NCBI RefSeq assembly: GCF_002104335.1
Contig: NZ_CP020867.1
Span: 124,001 to 188,000 of the forward strand
From: Campylobacter cuniculorum DSM 23162 = LMG 24588
Lineage (GTDB): Bacteria > Campylobacterota > Campylobacteria > Campylobacterales > Campylobacteraceae
Direction: 5' to 3'
DNA: 64,000 bases
Below, one piece after another: positions 1 through 8,992 of this stretch (its first letter is position 1; each line of letters opens with the position of its first letter). The translations under genes and the position numbers were made by a program. The notes under the pieces are model-generated. The model had not been told where the DNA came from. It was given only the letters and a program-made list of their open reading frames with translations, and did no database searches.

Positions 1-978
1 GCAAGTCCTGATATGACTTTTTTAAATAAAATGGCTAGTATTGCGGCTATGAGTCATTCTCCCTTTTTAACATCTTTTGGACCAAAGTTTTTTGGGTTTG
101 ATGATTATTCTGAACTTGCAAATATTCAAGATTTACAAGGTTTGCTAGAGGGGCCTCAATATACAAGATGGAGAACTTTTAGAGAAAATGAAGACTCTAA
201 ATATACAGGCTTACTAGTGACAAGATTTTTAGCAAGAAGCCCTTATGACCCTGAAGAAAATCCTATTAAAAGCTTCAACTATAAAGAAAATGTTCATGCT
301 TCACATAATCATTTATTGTGGGCTAATTCTTCATATACTTTTTGTACAAGATTAACAGAAAGCTTTGCTAAATATAGATGGTGTGGAAATATTATAGGAC
401 CAAAAAGCGGAGGAACTGTTAAGGATCTGCCTACTTATCTTTATGAAAATTTTGGAACTATACAATCAAAAATACCTACAGAGGTTTTGATTACAGATAG
501 GAGAGAATATGAACTTGCTGAAGCAGGTTTTATAACTTTAACACTAAGAAGAGATAGCAACAATGCAGCATTTTTTTCAGCAAATTCTCCATTAAAGCCA
601 AAAATATTTCAAAATACCCCAGAAGGCAAAGAAGCTGAAACAAATTATAGACTAGGAACTCAGCTTCCATATATCTTTTTAATCTCAAGATTGGCACACT
701 ATTTAAAGGTTTTACAACGAGAAGAAATAGGGAGCTGGAAAGAAAGAAGCGATATTGAAAATGGTCTTAATGAATGGATTAGACAATATATTTCTGATCA
801 AGAAAATCCACCTTCTGAAGTAAGAAGTCGTCGTCCGTTTAGAGCAGCACAAGTGAAAGTTGATGATATACCAGGAGAGCCAGGGTGGTATAAAATAGGA
901 CTAAGTGTCCGACCTCATTTTAAATATATGGGTGGTAATTTTGAACTTTCTTTAGTAGGAAAATTAGATAAGGAATAA
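1..978 (+). CDS. tssC: TssC (VipB) type VI sheath large subunit, 3' part
   Basis: This is the C-terminal ~325 residues of the T6SS contractile sheath large subunit. The reading frame is open from base 1, so the Met at base 13 is internal and the gene starts outside the window; full-length TssC is usually near 480–500 residues. Family hallmarks visible are the DDYSELANIQDLQGLL segment, the MTRFLARxPYDPxxNPIKSF-like stretch, and the C-terminal VKVDDIPGEPGWYKIGLSVRPHFKYMG sheath core-wrapping end. With TssB it forms the cytoplasmic tail sheath whose contraction drives the Hcp/VgrG needle outward. tssE follows 2 nt after the stop, so it is one operon. Function is assigned from the family; no defect is visible. 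Confidence 0.95.
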   Translation, partial: ASPDMTFLNKMASIAAMSHSPFLTSFGPKFFGFDDYSELANIQDLQGLLEGPQYTRWRTFRENEDSKYTGLLVTRFLARSPYDPEENPIKSFNYKENVHASHNHLLWANSSYTFCTRLTESFAKYRWCGNIIGPKSGGTVKDLPTYLYENFGTIQSKIPTEVLITDRREYELAEAGFITLTLRRDSNNAAFFSANSPLKPKIFQNTPEGKEAETNYRLGTQLPYIFLISRLAHYLKVLQREEIGSWKERSDIENGLNEWIRQYISDQENPPSEVRSRRPFRAAQVKVDDIPGEPGWYKIGLSVRPHFKYMGGNFELSLVGKLDKE

Positions 979-980
979 TA

Positions 981-1373
981 ATGTCCCTGCTAGATAAACT
1001 GATCCATAATTTAGACGAGCAAAACATTCATATTCCATTTTATCAAAATGATTTTGAAGATGTAAAAAACAATATAAAGGTTTTGCTCAATGCAAAAATT
1101 AATGATTGTTATGCTGTAAAAAATTTAGGAATGCCTAATATGGCTGATATTAATCTTAACTCTAATGAATTATGCGTATCAATGGCTAAGGAAATAAGAA
1201 AACTAATTGATAACTATGAAAAAAGAATATGTGTAGTTTCTATCACTTACGATAGCAATTTAAGTCCTTGGCAGCTTTCTTTTATTGTAAAATGTTTCTT
1301 TCGGAATGATCGTTTTAAAGAATTTAATATAGAAATCATCTTTAAAAACAATAGATATTGCGAGGTTAAATGA
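981..1373 (+). CDS. tssE: TssE, gp25-like T6SS baseplate protein
   Basis: A 130-residue protein of the gp25/TssE type, the baseplate wedge component that nucleates sheath assembly. The core 'NLGMPNMADINLNS' (about residues 47–61) and the conserved pattern of charged and hydrophobic residues towards the C terminus match GPW/gp25 proteins. It lies between tssC and tssF, which is a usual position. Its stop overlaps the tssF start by 4 nt (ATGA), so translation is probably coupled. The protein is short but within the family's range. The name rests on motif plus context. Confidence 0.85.
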   Translation: MSLLDKLIHNLDEQNIHIPFYQNDFEDVKNNIKVLLNAKINDCYAVKNLGMPNMADINLNSNELCVSMAKEIRKLIDNYEKRICVVSITYDSNLSPWQLSFIVKCFFRNDRFKEFNIEIIFKNNRYCEVK

Positions 1374-3091
1374 AGGATAATATTTTTTATTATCAAAAAG
1401 AACTTGAATATCTCTATGAAAAAAGAGAGTATTTTATAAAAAATTATCCAAAGCTAACTCCGTTTTTAGCATATGATAGTAAAGATCCTGATATAGAAAG
1501 AATTATTGAAAATTTAGCTATTCTCAGTTCTAAAATTCATCAAGAGCTTGATGAAAATATACCACATATAGCAGAGTCTCTAATCAATATCATTTCCCCA
1601 AACTATACAAATCCTTTACCTTCTTTATGTATGCAAGAATTTAAATTTGAACAAAATAGTAAAGAAAATAATTTAATCATTCCTAAAGGAACTCTTATTA
1701 AATCAAAACCAATAGACAAATGTGTTTGTGAATTTAAAACAGTTTATGATGTTTATCTTTATCCTATCTCCATCAATGAAGTTTTTATATCTAGTAAAAA
1801 TCAAGATTATACTTTCAATTTAACTTTGCAAGTCAATAAAGCAGAAACAAAAATATGTGATTTGGGTTTAGAAAAAATTAATTTATATCTAGGCAATGAT
1901 ACTTATATGTCTAGCACTTTATTATTATACATGCATTCTTATTTAAAAGAATTAAAAATTCAAAGTTTAGATACCGATGAAGAATTTTTTCTTAATACCT
2001 ATAATATTGAAAAAATAGGATTAAATCCAGATGAAAGCAGTTTATCTTATAATGATTTAGGTTTTGAAGCTTTTTCTTTGTTAAGAGAATATTTTTTTAT
2101 GCCACATAAGTTTAATTTTTTAAGAATCAATGGTTTGGATATTTTAAATAATTGTCAAGGAAAGACGATTAATATTGAATTTAAATTCTCTAAACCATTT
2201 CCGGCAAATTGTATTTTTAGAAAAGAATTATTTTCTTTAGGCATGACGCCTATTATCAATATCTTTGCAAAAAGTGCAGAACCTCTTATAAATAATCACA
2301 AAAAAGATAGTTATAGAATTTTTGTGGATAGAAGCCAACCTAAAGCTTATGAAATCATACAGACACTACAAGTTAAAGCACACAATAGCGAAGGTGGCAA
2401 AAGGTTATTAAAAAACTATAAAAGTTTTGAACGCTTTGAATTTTTAAAAGATAATCAAAAGGATTTTTATAGTGTAAATACTAAAAAGAATTCCAAAGGA
2501 GAGGTATTTAGCGAAATTTCCTTCTTTTCCTCTTGTTTAATGGATGAAACTATAAGTATTGATCTTTTATGTTCCAATGGAGATTTACCTTCAAAATTAA
2601 AAATAGGTGATATTAATACCTGCAACCTCAAAGGTGTCGATACCAAAAATGTGGAAATTCCAAGCGAAACAAGAAGATGTAGTGTTGATGGTAACTTATT
2701 ATGGAAGCTTGTTTCTGTATTATCTTTTTCATATCAAACAATATTGAGCAAAAAAGCTTTTTTTGGTGTGTTGGAAAGCTATAGCTTTTTGGATAATCAA
2801 TCAAATTGGAAGATTTATAAGCTTTTGCAAGAATCTATAATTGATATTCAAAGTAAAAGCACTTATTTAATAGATGAAAATATCACAAAAAAAGGAACCT
2901 TAGCTATTTTTAGCATTAAAGATTCGAAGTTTTATACTTTAGGCGAGGTATATTTATTAGGATTGATTATATCTAAATTTTTAGCATCTTTTGCTAGTAT
3001 TAACTCCTTTTGTGAATTAAAGATAAAATGTCTTGACTCAAAAGAAATTTTACATTATCCTGCTTCCTTTGGAAAAAAAGCTTTGATATGA
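1370..3091 (+). CDS. tssF: TssF T6SS baseplate protein
   Basis: A 573-residue cytoplasmic protein of the TssF (VasA) family. The N terminus has the family pattern 'YYQKELEYLYEKREYFIKNYPKLTPFLA', followed by 'DPDIERIIENLAILSSKIHQELDENIPHIAESLINIISP', which is characteristic of TssF, and the middle and C terminus ('FFGVLESYSF') also fit. TssF with TssG and TssK builds the baseplate wedges around VgrG. It overlaps tssE upstream and tssG downstream by 4 nt each, so the three are co-translated. Length is near normal for the family; no frameshift or missing part is seen. Confidence 0.93.
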   Translation: MKDNIFYYQKELEYLYEKREYFIKNYPKLTPFLAYDSKDPDIERIIENLAILSSKIHQELDENIPHIAESLINIISPNYTNPLPSLCMQEFKFEQNSKENNLIIPKGTLIKSKPIDKCVCEFKTVYDVYLYPISINEVFISSKNQDYTFNLTLQVNKAETKICDLGLEKINLYLGNDTYMSSTLLLYMHSYLKELKIQSLDTDEEFFLNTYNIEKIGLNPDESSLSYNDLGFEAFSLLREYFFMPHKFNFLRINGLDILNNCQGKTINIEFKFSKPFPANCIFRKELFSLGMTPIINIFAKSAEPLINNHKKDSYRIFVDRSQPKAYEIIQTLQVKAHNSEGGKRLLKNYKSFERFEFLKDNQKDFYSVNTKKNSKGEVFSEISFFSSCLMDETISIDLLCSNGDLPSKLKIGDINTCNLKGVDTKNVEIPSETRRCSVDGNLLWKLVSVLSFSYQTILSKKAFFGVLESYSFLDNQSNWKIYKLLQESIIDIQSKSTYLIDENITKKGTLAIFSIKDSKFYTLGEVYLLGLIISKFLASFASINSFCELKIKCLDSKEILHYPASFGKKALI

Positions 3092-3996
3092 ACAATCTTG
3101 CTTCATATAGTTTTTTTAAATTAATAAAAAAATTAGAAAAAGACTATGGAAGAAAGAATATATTTTTAAGGACAAATAAAAGTTTAAAACATCCAAATAA
3201 AGATATAGAAAAAATCATTTTTTCAGAACACGAACAATCAGTTATAGAATTGTTTATAAATTTCATGGGGCTGCATGGAGTCTCTTCACAACTTCCTTCA
3301 TTTATGCTAGATAAACTGTCAAGAAATGAAGATGGCGATCAGGGTTGGACTCTATTCTTTGATTTTTTTAATCATTATTTACTTTGGATATTTTTTGATG
3401 TAGTAAGTTTAAAAAATTACCCTCGATCTTTTAATGAAAATTTCAAAGATTCAATTTCAAAAATTTTATTTAGCATGTTGGGAATTAAAGAATACGATAT
3501 TGCAAAAAAATACTTACCATTTGCACCTTTATTATTGAGCTTAAGACGCCCAAAAACACACATTGAAAGAGTTTTGCAAGCCAATTTTAAACTTAAGGAT
3601 AAATTATCAATTATTGAAAACCTGCCACATCAAATTTTAATTTCAGATTCTCAAAAAAATAAATTAGGGATAAAGAATCATACTCTAGGAAATAATTTTA
3701 TATTAGGTGATAAATTTATCTCTTATCAAAACAAAATAGCGATCTATATAAAGGATATTTCATATCAAGAAGCAATTAAGTATATGCCAAATGGTTCTAA
3801 ATATAATGATTTAAAAAATAGTATAATGTTTTTAACAAATAATGAATTTTGTGTTGATTTATATCTTAAAATCAACTATTCTTCAGAAATGAAGTTTGTA
3901 TTAGGAGAAGAAAATACTGCCAAGCTTGGTTGGGCAAAAATTTTAGGTAATGTGCAAAAAAAATATACAATAGTATATATGAAACTATGTGAATAA
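3088..3996 (+). CDS. tssG: TssG T6SS baseplate protein
   Basis: A 302-residue TssG (VasB) protein. Signature stretches are 'EQSVIELFINFMGLHGVSSQLPSFMLD' near residues 48–75 and the 'DFFNHYLLWIFFDVV' helix after it. TssG pairs with TssF in the baseplate wedge. It is the last gene of the operon visible here: a 164-bp gap holding a palindrome and a likely promoter separates it from vgrG. Assignment is from family pattern and the invariant tssF–tssG order. Confidence 0.93.
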   Translation: MNNLASYSFFKLIKKLEKDYGRKNIFLRTNKSLKHPNKDIEKIIFSEHEQSVIELFINFMGLHGVSSQLPSFMLDKLSRNEDGDQGWTLFFDFFNHYLLWIFFDVVSLKNYPRSFNENFKDSISKILFSMLGIKEYDIAKKYLPFAPLLLSLRRPKTHIERVLQANFKLKDKLSIIENLPHQILISDSQKNKLGIKNHTLGNNFILGDKFISYQNKIAIYIKDISYQEAIKYMPNGSKYNDLKNSIMFLTNNEFCVDLYLKINYSSEMKFVLGEENTAKLGWAKILGNVQKKYTIVYMKLCE

Positions 3997-4068
3997 CCTA
4001 ACACAAAAATATGTTTAAAAATTTTATTTCAAAAAATCACAATCTCTCTTCACTCGTAACCCACACCC

Positions 4069-4105
4069 TAAAATAAACTTTATTTTACCCACTTTATGCT
4101 AAAAT
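4069..4105 (+). promoter_or_regulatory. Palindrome and candidate vgrG promoter
   Basis: In the tssG–vgrG gap there is a perfect 9-bp inverted repeat with a 1-nt centre (TAAAATAAA-C-TTTATTTTA, 4069–4087), followed by a -10-like TAAAAT at 4100–4105. An AAGGA ribosome binding site precedes the vgrG ATG at 4161. The palindrome could be an operator or, folded as RNA, a weak terminator for tssG; the near-zero loop favours a DNA-binding site. Separate transcription of vgrG from the structural operon is inferred, not shown. Confidence 0.4.
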
Positions 4106-4160
4106 AAATTACATAAGCTTATAGGCTATTAATTATTAACAAAACCCAAAAGGATTATCA

Positions 4161-6620
4161 ATGTCCCTTAATTCTTATATGAATCTTGATATTTTAAACT
4201 CTACTTCAAATCCCTTACCCTTTAAAATCACTAAAGCCCTCATCAAAGAAAGTTTTGAAGAACTTTTTTCTATAGAATGTGAAGGCTTTTTTGAAAGCTT
4301 AGAGCAAGATTTATTTTCTTTAAATACTTTAACCAATACTTTATCTAATCCAAGCACCCCTACAACTTTTAATTTTCATCCTAATGTTTTAATCGATCAA
4401 GAAGCTGTTTTAAGTATCAATAATCCTTATGAGAATAATACCTTAAACTTTGATAATAATGAGGTAAAGAACTATAAGGGAATTATCACTTATATAAAAT
4501 ATCTAGGCATTAATCATGAAAGTGCTTTAAATATTAATGATAGCACTTCAAATACTAAGCAAATAAAATACAAGCATTTTTTTTCTTTTAAACTTGAATC
4601 AGTCTTACTAAGACTTTCTTTAAATAAAGCCAATCGTATTTATACTCATACAAATATTATAGAAGTGATCAAGCAAACCCTTGGTTTTTATCAAGATATA
4701 TTGCACAAACAAATCGATTATTCTAACATACATTTTAATTATGAAACCGAGGAGCTCATCTCTCAATACAATGAAAGTGATTTAGACTTTATTACAAGAT
4801 TAACCCATAATAATGGAGTCTTTTTTTATGAAGATGAGAACACTATTTATTTTTGTGATGTCTATAAAAATGTAAAAAGTAAAGAAATTGAGTATAATCC
4901 TAATGTTAATAATATTTTAAATCAAGCTTGTATTTCTTCTATTTATAAAGAGCAAAGCTTAAGGACTAATTCTTTTACCCACTCTAGTATCTCTTCTAAC
5001 ACTCCTTTAAATCTTTTATCTTTACACTCCAGTAAAGTTCCTTATGAACAAGAACTTAACAATAAAGCTTATTATAATGAACACTTTTATGAGAGCGAAT
5101 ATTCTTTTACAAGAAGCATTGATTTAAAGACTAAGCCTTTTCTTAAAGAAAAAAGAGCCTTGGTCTTAAATGAAAGTTTGTTAGCAAAAAGCAATATCTA
5201 TCATCTTAGCTTAGGAGATTTTATCACTTTAAATGATAAGGAGTTTAATCTTGATGGATTGAGTGATGAAAATACAAAAAGTCAAGACAATACTTCTTTA
5301 CTTAAAGACTTTATTATTATTGCCAATACTCAAATTTTAATGGATGATGCCATCTTAGCTAATTCTATTAATACTAATGATCATTTAAATTTAAAAGATT
5401 TAAAGCTGAGTAAATCTTATTCTAATACTTTAACTTTATTAAAAAAGAATATTATCTTTACTCCAAGTTTTAAAGCTAAACCTAAAGCTCCTAATAGCAC
5501 TCAAGGTATTGTTATAGGAGAGAGTAAGGATATAGAAAGTGAGAGAAATACTATTTATACTGATGAGTATGGAAGGGTTAAGGTAAGAATTAATCTTTAT
5601 GCCAATCAAGAAGAATTAGATGAAAAAGAAAGTTTATATCATCACACTCCTTTTTTAAGAGTAGCTTCTAGTATAGCAAGTAATCATTCAGGCTTTTTTC
5701 ATACTCCAAGAATAGGAGATGAAGTGATTATTTCTTTTTTAGATGATGATATAGATAAACCTTATGTGAGCTCTAGTTTGTATAATGGGACTAATCCAAG
5801 TTTAGTAAATCTTCCTTTTAATGATCATCAAACCTCTCTTTCTTCTAAGACCATAGGTGCAAATGAAGAAGGTTATAATGAACTCACTCTCTCAAATATA
5901 AAAGATAAAGAACAAATTTATTTAAAAGCCCAAAAAGATTATGATGAATTAGTGCAACATAATTTCACTCAAAGAATCTTAAATGATAAAGATTCTATAG
6001 TGGATGGAATTTATAATGAAAGGATTAAAAAGATTCATACTCAAACCATAGACCTAGCTAAAAATGTCAATGTAGGAGGAGAATATTTAACCAATGTAGG
6101 TTTATCTAAAGATACTATAGTGGGGTTAAGCAATACTTTAAATGTAGGAGTAGATAATAAAGTAAGAATAGCTAAAAACTCTCATGAGTTTGTAGGAGAA
6201 AACAAAGACATAGAAATAGGATCTAATCAAAATACTATTATACATAAGGATGAGATAAGAAACATCAAAGGGAATAAGAAGGAAGTGGTTGAGGGGCATT
6301 ATGATGTTAATATCAGCGATAAAATGCAAGTGTTAAGTGAAAAAGAGATGAATTATAAAAGCAAAGACAATATTCTTTTTACAAGTAATGAATCCATAGG
6401 ATTTGAAAGTGATAAAAATACAAGCATGGTAGCTGATAATATCACAACTTATGCAAAAACTATTCATGAGTTAAAAGCCGATAGCGAGGCGACTATACAA
6501 GTAGGGGAAACAATTATCAATGCAAAACCTGATTGTGTGATTATCAAAGCAGGTGGAATAGAAGTGCTTATAGACTCTAATGGACTTGTGGTTAAAGGTG
6601 GAGAGATTAAAGCAGAGTAG
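4161..6620 (+). CDS. vgrG: VgrG / TssI type VI spike protein
   Basis: An 819-residue VgrG, the trimeric spike that caps the Hcp tube and carries effectors. Order of parts: gp27/gp44-like N-terminal region (about 1–430), a gp5-like OB domain near 448–550 with 'DEYGRVKVRINLY' and 'TPRIGDEVIISFLDDDIDKPYVSSSLYNG', then a beta-helical C terminus to 819 rich in short repeats ending 'IEVLIDSNGLVVKGGEIKAE'. No extra catalytic domain is fused at the C terminus, so this looks like a structural spike that depends on separate cargo. The following genes (6635–16282), on the same strand and mostly closely spaced, are the natural candidates for cargo, adaptors and immunity proteins. Confidence 0.95.
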   Translation: MSLNSYMNLDILNSTSNPLPFKITKALIKESFEELFSIECEGFFESLEQDLFSLNTLTNTLSNPSTPTTFNFHPNVLIDQEAVLSINNPYENNTLNFDNNEVKNYKGIITYIKYLGINHESALNINDSTSNTKQIKYKHFFSFKLESVLLRLSLNKANRIYTHTNIIEVIKQTLGFYQDILHKQIDYSNIHFNYETEELISQYNESDLDFITRLTHNNGVFFYEDENTIYFCDVYKNVKSKEIEYNPNVNNILNQACISSIYKEQSLRTNSFTHSSISSNTPLNLLSLHSSKVPYEQELNNKAYYNEHFYESEYSFTRSIDLKTKPFLKEKRALVLNESLLAKSNIYHLSLGDFITLNDKEFNLDGLSDENTKSQDNTSLLKDFIIIANTQILMDDAILANSINTNDHLNLKDLKLSKSYSNTLTLLKKNIIFTPSFKAKPKAPNSTQGIVIGESKDIESERNTIYTDEYGRVKVRINLYANQEELDEKESLYHHTPFLRVASSIASNHSGFFHTPRIGDEVIISFLDDDIDKPYVSSSLYNGTNPSLVNLPFNDHQTSLSSKTIGANEEGYNELTLSNIKDKEQIYLKAQKDYDELVQHNFTQRILNDKDSIVDGIYNERIKKIHTQTIDLAKNVNVGGEYLTNVGLSKDTIVGLSNTLNVGVDNKVRIAKNSHEFVGENKDIEIGSNQNTIIHKDEIRNIKGNKKEVVEGHYDVNISDKMQVLSEKEMNYKSKDNILFTSNESIGFESDKNTSMVADNITTYAKTIHELKADSEATIQVGETIINAKPDCVIIKAGGIEVLIDSNGLVVKGGEIKAE

Positions 6621-6634
6621 ATAAAGGATAAAAA

Positions 6635-7465
6635 ATGAATAAACCTTTTTACAAACTTAAAAGATTTTATATACCTTGCATTATATTTATTATAATACTT
6701 GCCGTGCTTGCAAAATTACTTTATTCTCCTTTATACACGATTTATTGGGAAGCAAATCATCGCTTTGAAAAAAAACAAGAATCTAAAGTCATTGAAAAAA
6801 TGACTTTAGATTCAATTCCTAAAGATATGATTAAAATTGTAGATGATTATCAACCAAAACTAAAAGATTTTAAAGATTTAAATGCAAAAATGCAAAAGGC
6901 TATTTTTGATTTTAAGGTAGCTAAATTATTTGGATTTGAGGATAGGTATTATAAAGCCTCTCTTCAAAATTACGCTAAGACATTTTACCTTTTAGTTGGT
7001 AATGAACGAATTTTTTTTCGTTGCCTTAATTTAATAAGTAATTTAAACTCAAGCGAAAAACAAAAATACCTAAGCTTAAGAGCATCTACCAAAGATTTAG
7101 AAAAACAAATTTTTAAAGAAGAACTTAATTTTATAAAGCATTATGATGATTTTTACAATTACTTAGAGAGTATAGGTTATTTGGATAAGGGAACCGAATA
7201 TAAAAATGCAGCAATTTATTTAAAAATATCAATTCTGAGCTCTTTTTTACTTTATAATAATCAATTATGTTCTTTTGAAAATAGAAACTTAATGTTTAAT
7301 CAAATAAAGAGAAGTTATACTATATTCATTAACTTAGATCCAGATGGCTCAAAATTTTTCGACAAGACATTAAAAGAAAATTTTAGGAATTATCGTAAGG
7401 ATATATCACCTTTTTTAGAAGACACGATAAATAAAATTCAAAAGGCTTTAGATGAATGCAAATGA
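6635..7465 (+). CDS. Membrane-anchored protein of unknown function, T6SS cluster
   Basis: Not recognised. The 276-residue product has a basic N terminus and one membrane segment at about residues 11–29, then a soluble, lysine-rich, largely helical region with no obvious catalytic motif. This topology (short cytoplasmic end, single anchor, periplasmic body) suits an immunity or accessory protein. It starts 14 nt after vgrG, preceded by an AAGGA site, so it is probably co-transcribed with vgrG. Role in the T6SS is inferred only from position. Confidence 0.6.
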   Translation: MNKPFYKLKRFYIPCIIFIIILAVLAKLLYSPLYTIYWEANHRFEKKQESKVIEKMTLDSIPKDMIKIVDDYQPKLKDFKDLNAKMQKAIFDFKVAKLFGFEDRYYKASLQNYAKTFYLLVGNERIFFRCLNLISNLNSSEKQKYLSLRASTKDLEKQIFKEELNFIKHYDDFYNYLESIGYLDKGTEYKNAAIYLKISILSSFLLYNNQLCSFENRNLMFNQIKRSYTIFINLDPDGSKFFDKTLKENFRNYRKDISPFLEDTINKIQKALDECK

Positions 7466-7556
7466 AAACAATGCCACTATTAACATTGAAGAAAGTATAA
7501 AAGAAGCCTTAAGAGAGGGGCAAGAAATTGTAGAGAATAGTAAAGGAATAAGATAA
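7452..7556 (+). CDS. Possible 34-aa small ORF between two cluster genes
   Basis: An ATG at 7452 opens a 34-codon frame (begins MNANENNATINIEE, ends at the TAA 7554–7556). It overlaps the end of the upstream gene by 14 nt and its stop directly abuts the ATG of the next gene at 7557, so it fills the only gap in this stretch exactly. The peptide is acidic and probably helical, with no membrane segment. It may be a real coupled gene or the remnant of the N terminus of a longer protein. No strong ribosome binding site is visible. Confidence 0.3.
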   Translation: MNANENNATINIEESIKEALREGQEIVENSKGIR

Positions 7557-7901
7557 ATGTCTATTTATAAAGAATGTGAAGTTTGTAAAACAAAAATCAA
7601 TAAATTACAAAATATTTGGAATATATTCTCAGGCAAATTAGAGATAAAATGCAAAAATTGTAAAAGTAAATATCGTGTTTCTAGTAAGATTATAAACTGG
7701 ATATATAATATTTTTGGAGATTTATTGCTTATTCCAGATAGTATGGTTGTAATCATAATACTTTTTGGTGGATATTTTTTTGTCAAATATGGATTATTAG
7801 TAATACTTTACCTATTAGCAATTATCCTTCTCGCTAGGAAATTAATTAGTGTTGTTTTACTTCTTCTTTGCAAATTAAAAAGGTTAGAAAATGAAAGATA
7901 A
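7557..7901 (+). CDS. Small zinc-ribbon membrane protein (CxxC–CxxC)
   Basis: A 114-residue protein. Cysteine pairs at C7/C10 and C32/C35, about 20 residues apart, form a likely zinc ribbon, an arrangement like the TIGR04104 'cxxc_20_cxxc' proteins. Two hydrophobic segments follow (about 62–77 and 79–105). The protein would sit in the inner membrane with the zinc knuckle in the cytoplasm. Its stop overlaps the next gene's start by 11 nt. No function can be given; the location in the VgrG cluster suggests an accessory or immunity role, which is inference. Confidence 0.55.
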   Translation: MSIYKECEVCKTKINKLQNIWNIFSGKLEIKCKNCKSKYRVSSKIINWIYNIFGDLLLIPDSMVVIIILFGGYFFVKYGLLVILYLLAIILLARKLISVVLLLLCKLKRLENER

Positions 7902-8992
7902 AAAATTAACAGAACCTCTTAAGGATATAAAAGATAGTTTTGTAGACCTCTTTATAGGAATTTATGATTTTGGGGATTTTTTAGCTAGAATTTCAGGTTT
8001 TAGAGATTGGCAAGAAAAAAGTGTTGTTTTAGATGATTTTTATCAAAAACAAGCACTAGAAGAATTAGATTTTTTGAAAGATATTATTAAAAATGAAACT
8101 TCTAGAAATCTTATAATTGAATATTTAGAAAAAGATTTTAATGAAAGACCTTTATATTATTTAACTCCATCAGGGATAATTTTAATTTTAAATATAACAA
8201 TAAAAGCAAAAAAATTATTTATAATAAACTTAACTTCTCTAGAAGGGAAAATAACATCTACTACACACTCTCTCTACCCTTACTACAAAAACATACAAAA
8301 TTCCTTCACTCCTTTATGTTCTATAGGTAATAAAAATAGTAATTTACTAAAAGAATTTAATTTTGATAGTTTTTCTTGTAATTTTTACAATAATAATATT
8401 TTCAATCAAAGTCTTAAGTATTTAAACAATATGCAAAATGAAAAAGATTATATCAATGAGTATAAAATATTTTTAGAAAATCTTAATCACTTTAATCAAG
8501 AATATAATAGTTATAAACTTATGTCTATATAAGTAATCAATAATTCAAAAATAGCCTATATACAAAAACTATCTTTACAAGATATTGATAATATCAACAT
8601 CGATTCAAAACCTTATCTATTAAAGGCTTTATATTTTTGTGAAGATTATGTTTTATTTGATAAAGATAAAGTAAGCCTTATTTGATGAAAACACAATAAA
8701 AGAATTAGAATTTGACTCTAGCTTTTACACTATCTTTATCTCTTACAAAGCAAAACTAAACGATACTTATCTAAAAGCAAGAAAAGAACTTTATAAAAGT
8801 ATTAATGAATTTAAAAGACTTGGTTTTAAAGATTTAGAAGATGCTTATCAAATTTATATCAATTCTTTAATTGCAAATAAAGAAATAAATAGCAAAGATG
8901 AAACAATAAATAAAAATGAAAACTTTAGCATTTCATTCAATAATACTAAAATACAAAACAATATTATTTTTAAAGGTAAAAAACTTGCTTAA
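7891..8992 (+). pseudogene. Broken paralogue of the 509-aa cluster protein (213-aa ORF plus decayed tail)
   Basis: The first 213 codons (7891–8532) read as an unrecognised protein starting MKDKKLTEPLKDIKDSF. Beyond the TAA at 8530–8532 the same frame stays open and encodes KPYLLKALYFCE, almost identical to EPYLLKALYFCE of the 509-aa protein at 9845–11374. After a second stop and a frame change (about 8680) comes DTYLKARKELYKSI, again shared with that protein, running on to a stop at 8990–8992. So a paralogous gene has been broken by at least one nonsense codon and one frameshift. The 213-aa part could still be translated by itself. The exact original limits are uncertain. Confidence 0.6.

Noticed and set aside
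4175-6329. Antisense frames within vgrG (60 and 63 codons)
   Set aside because: They lie fully opposite a strong, conserved coding region, have low-complexity products and no ribosome binding sites.
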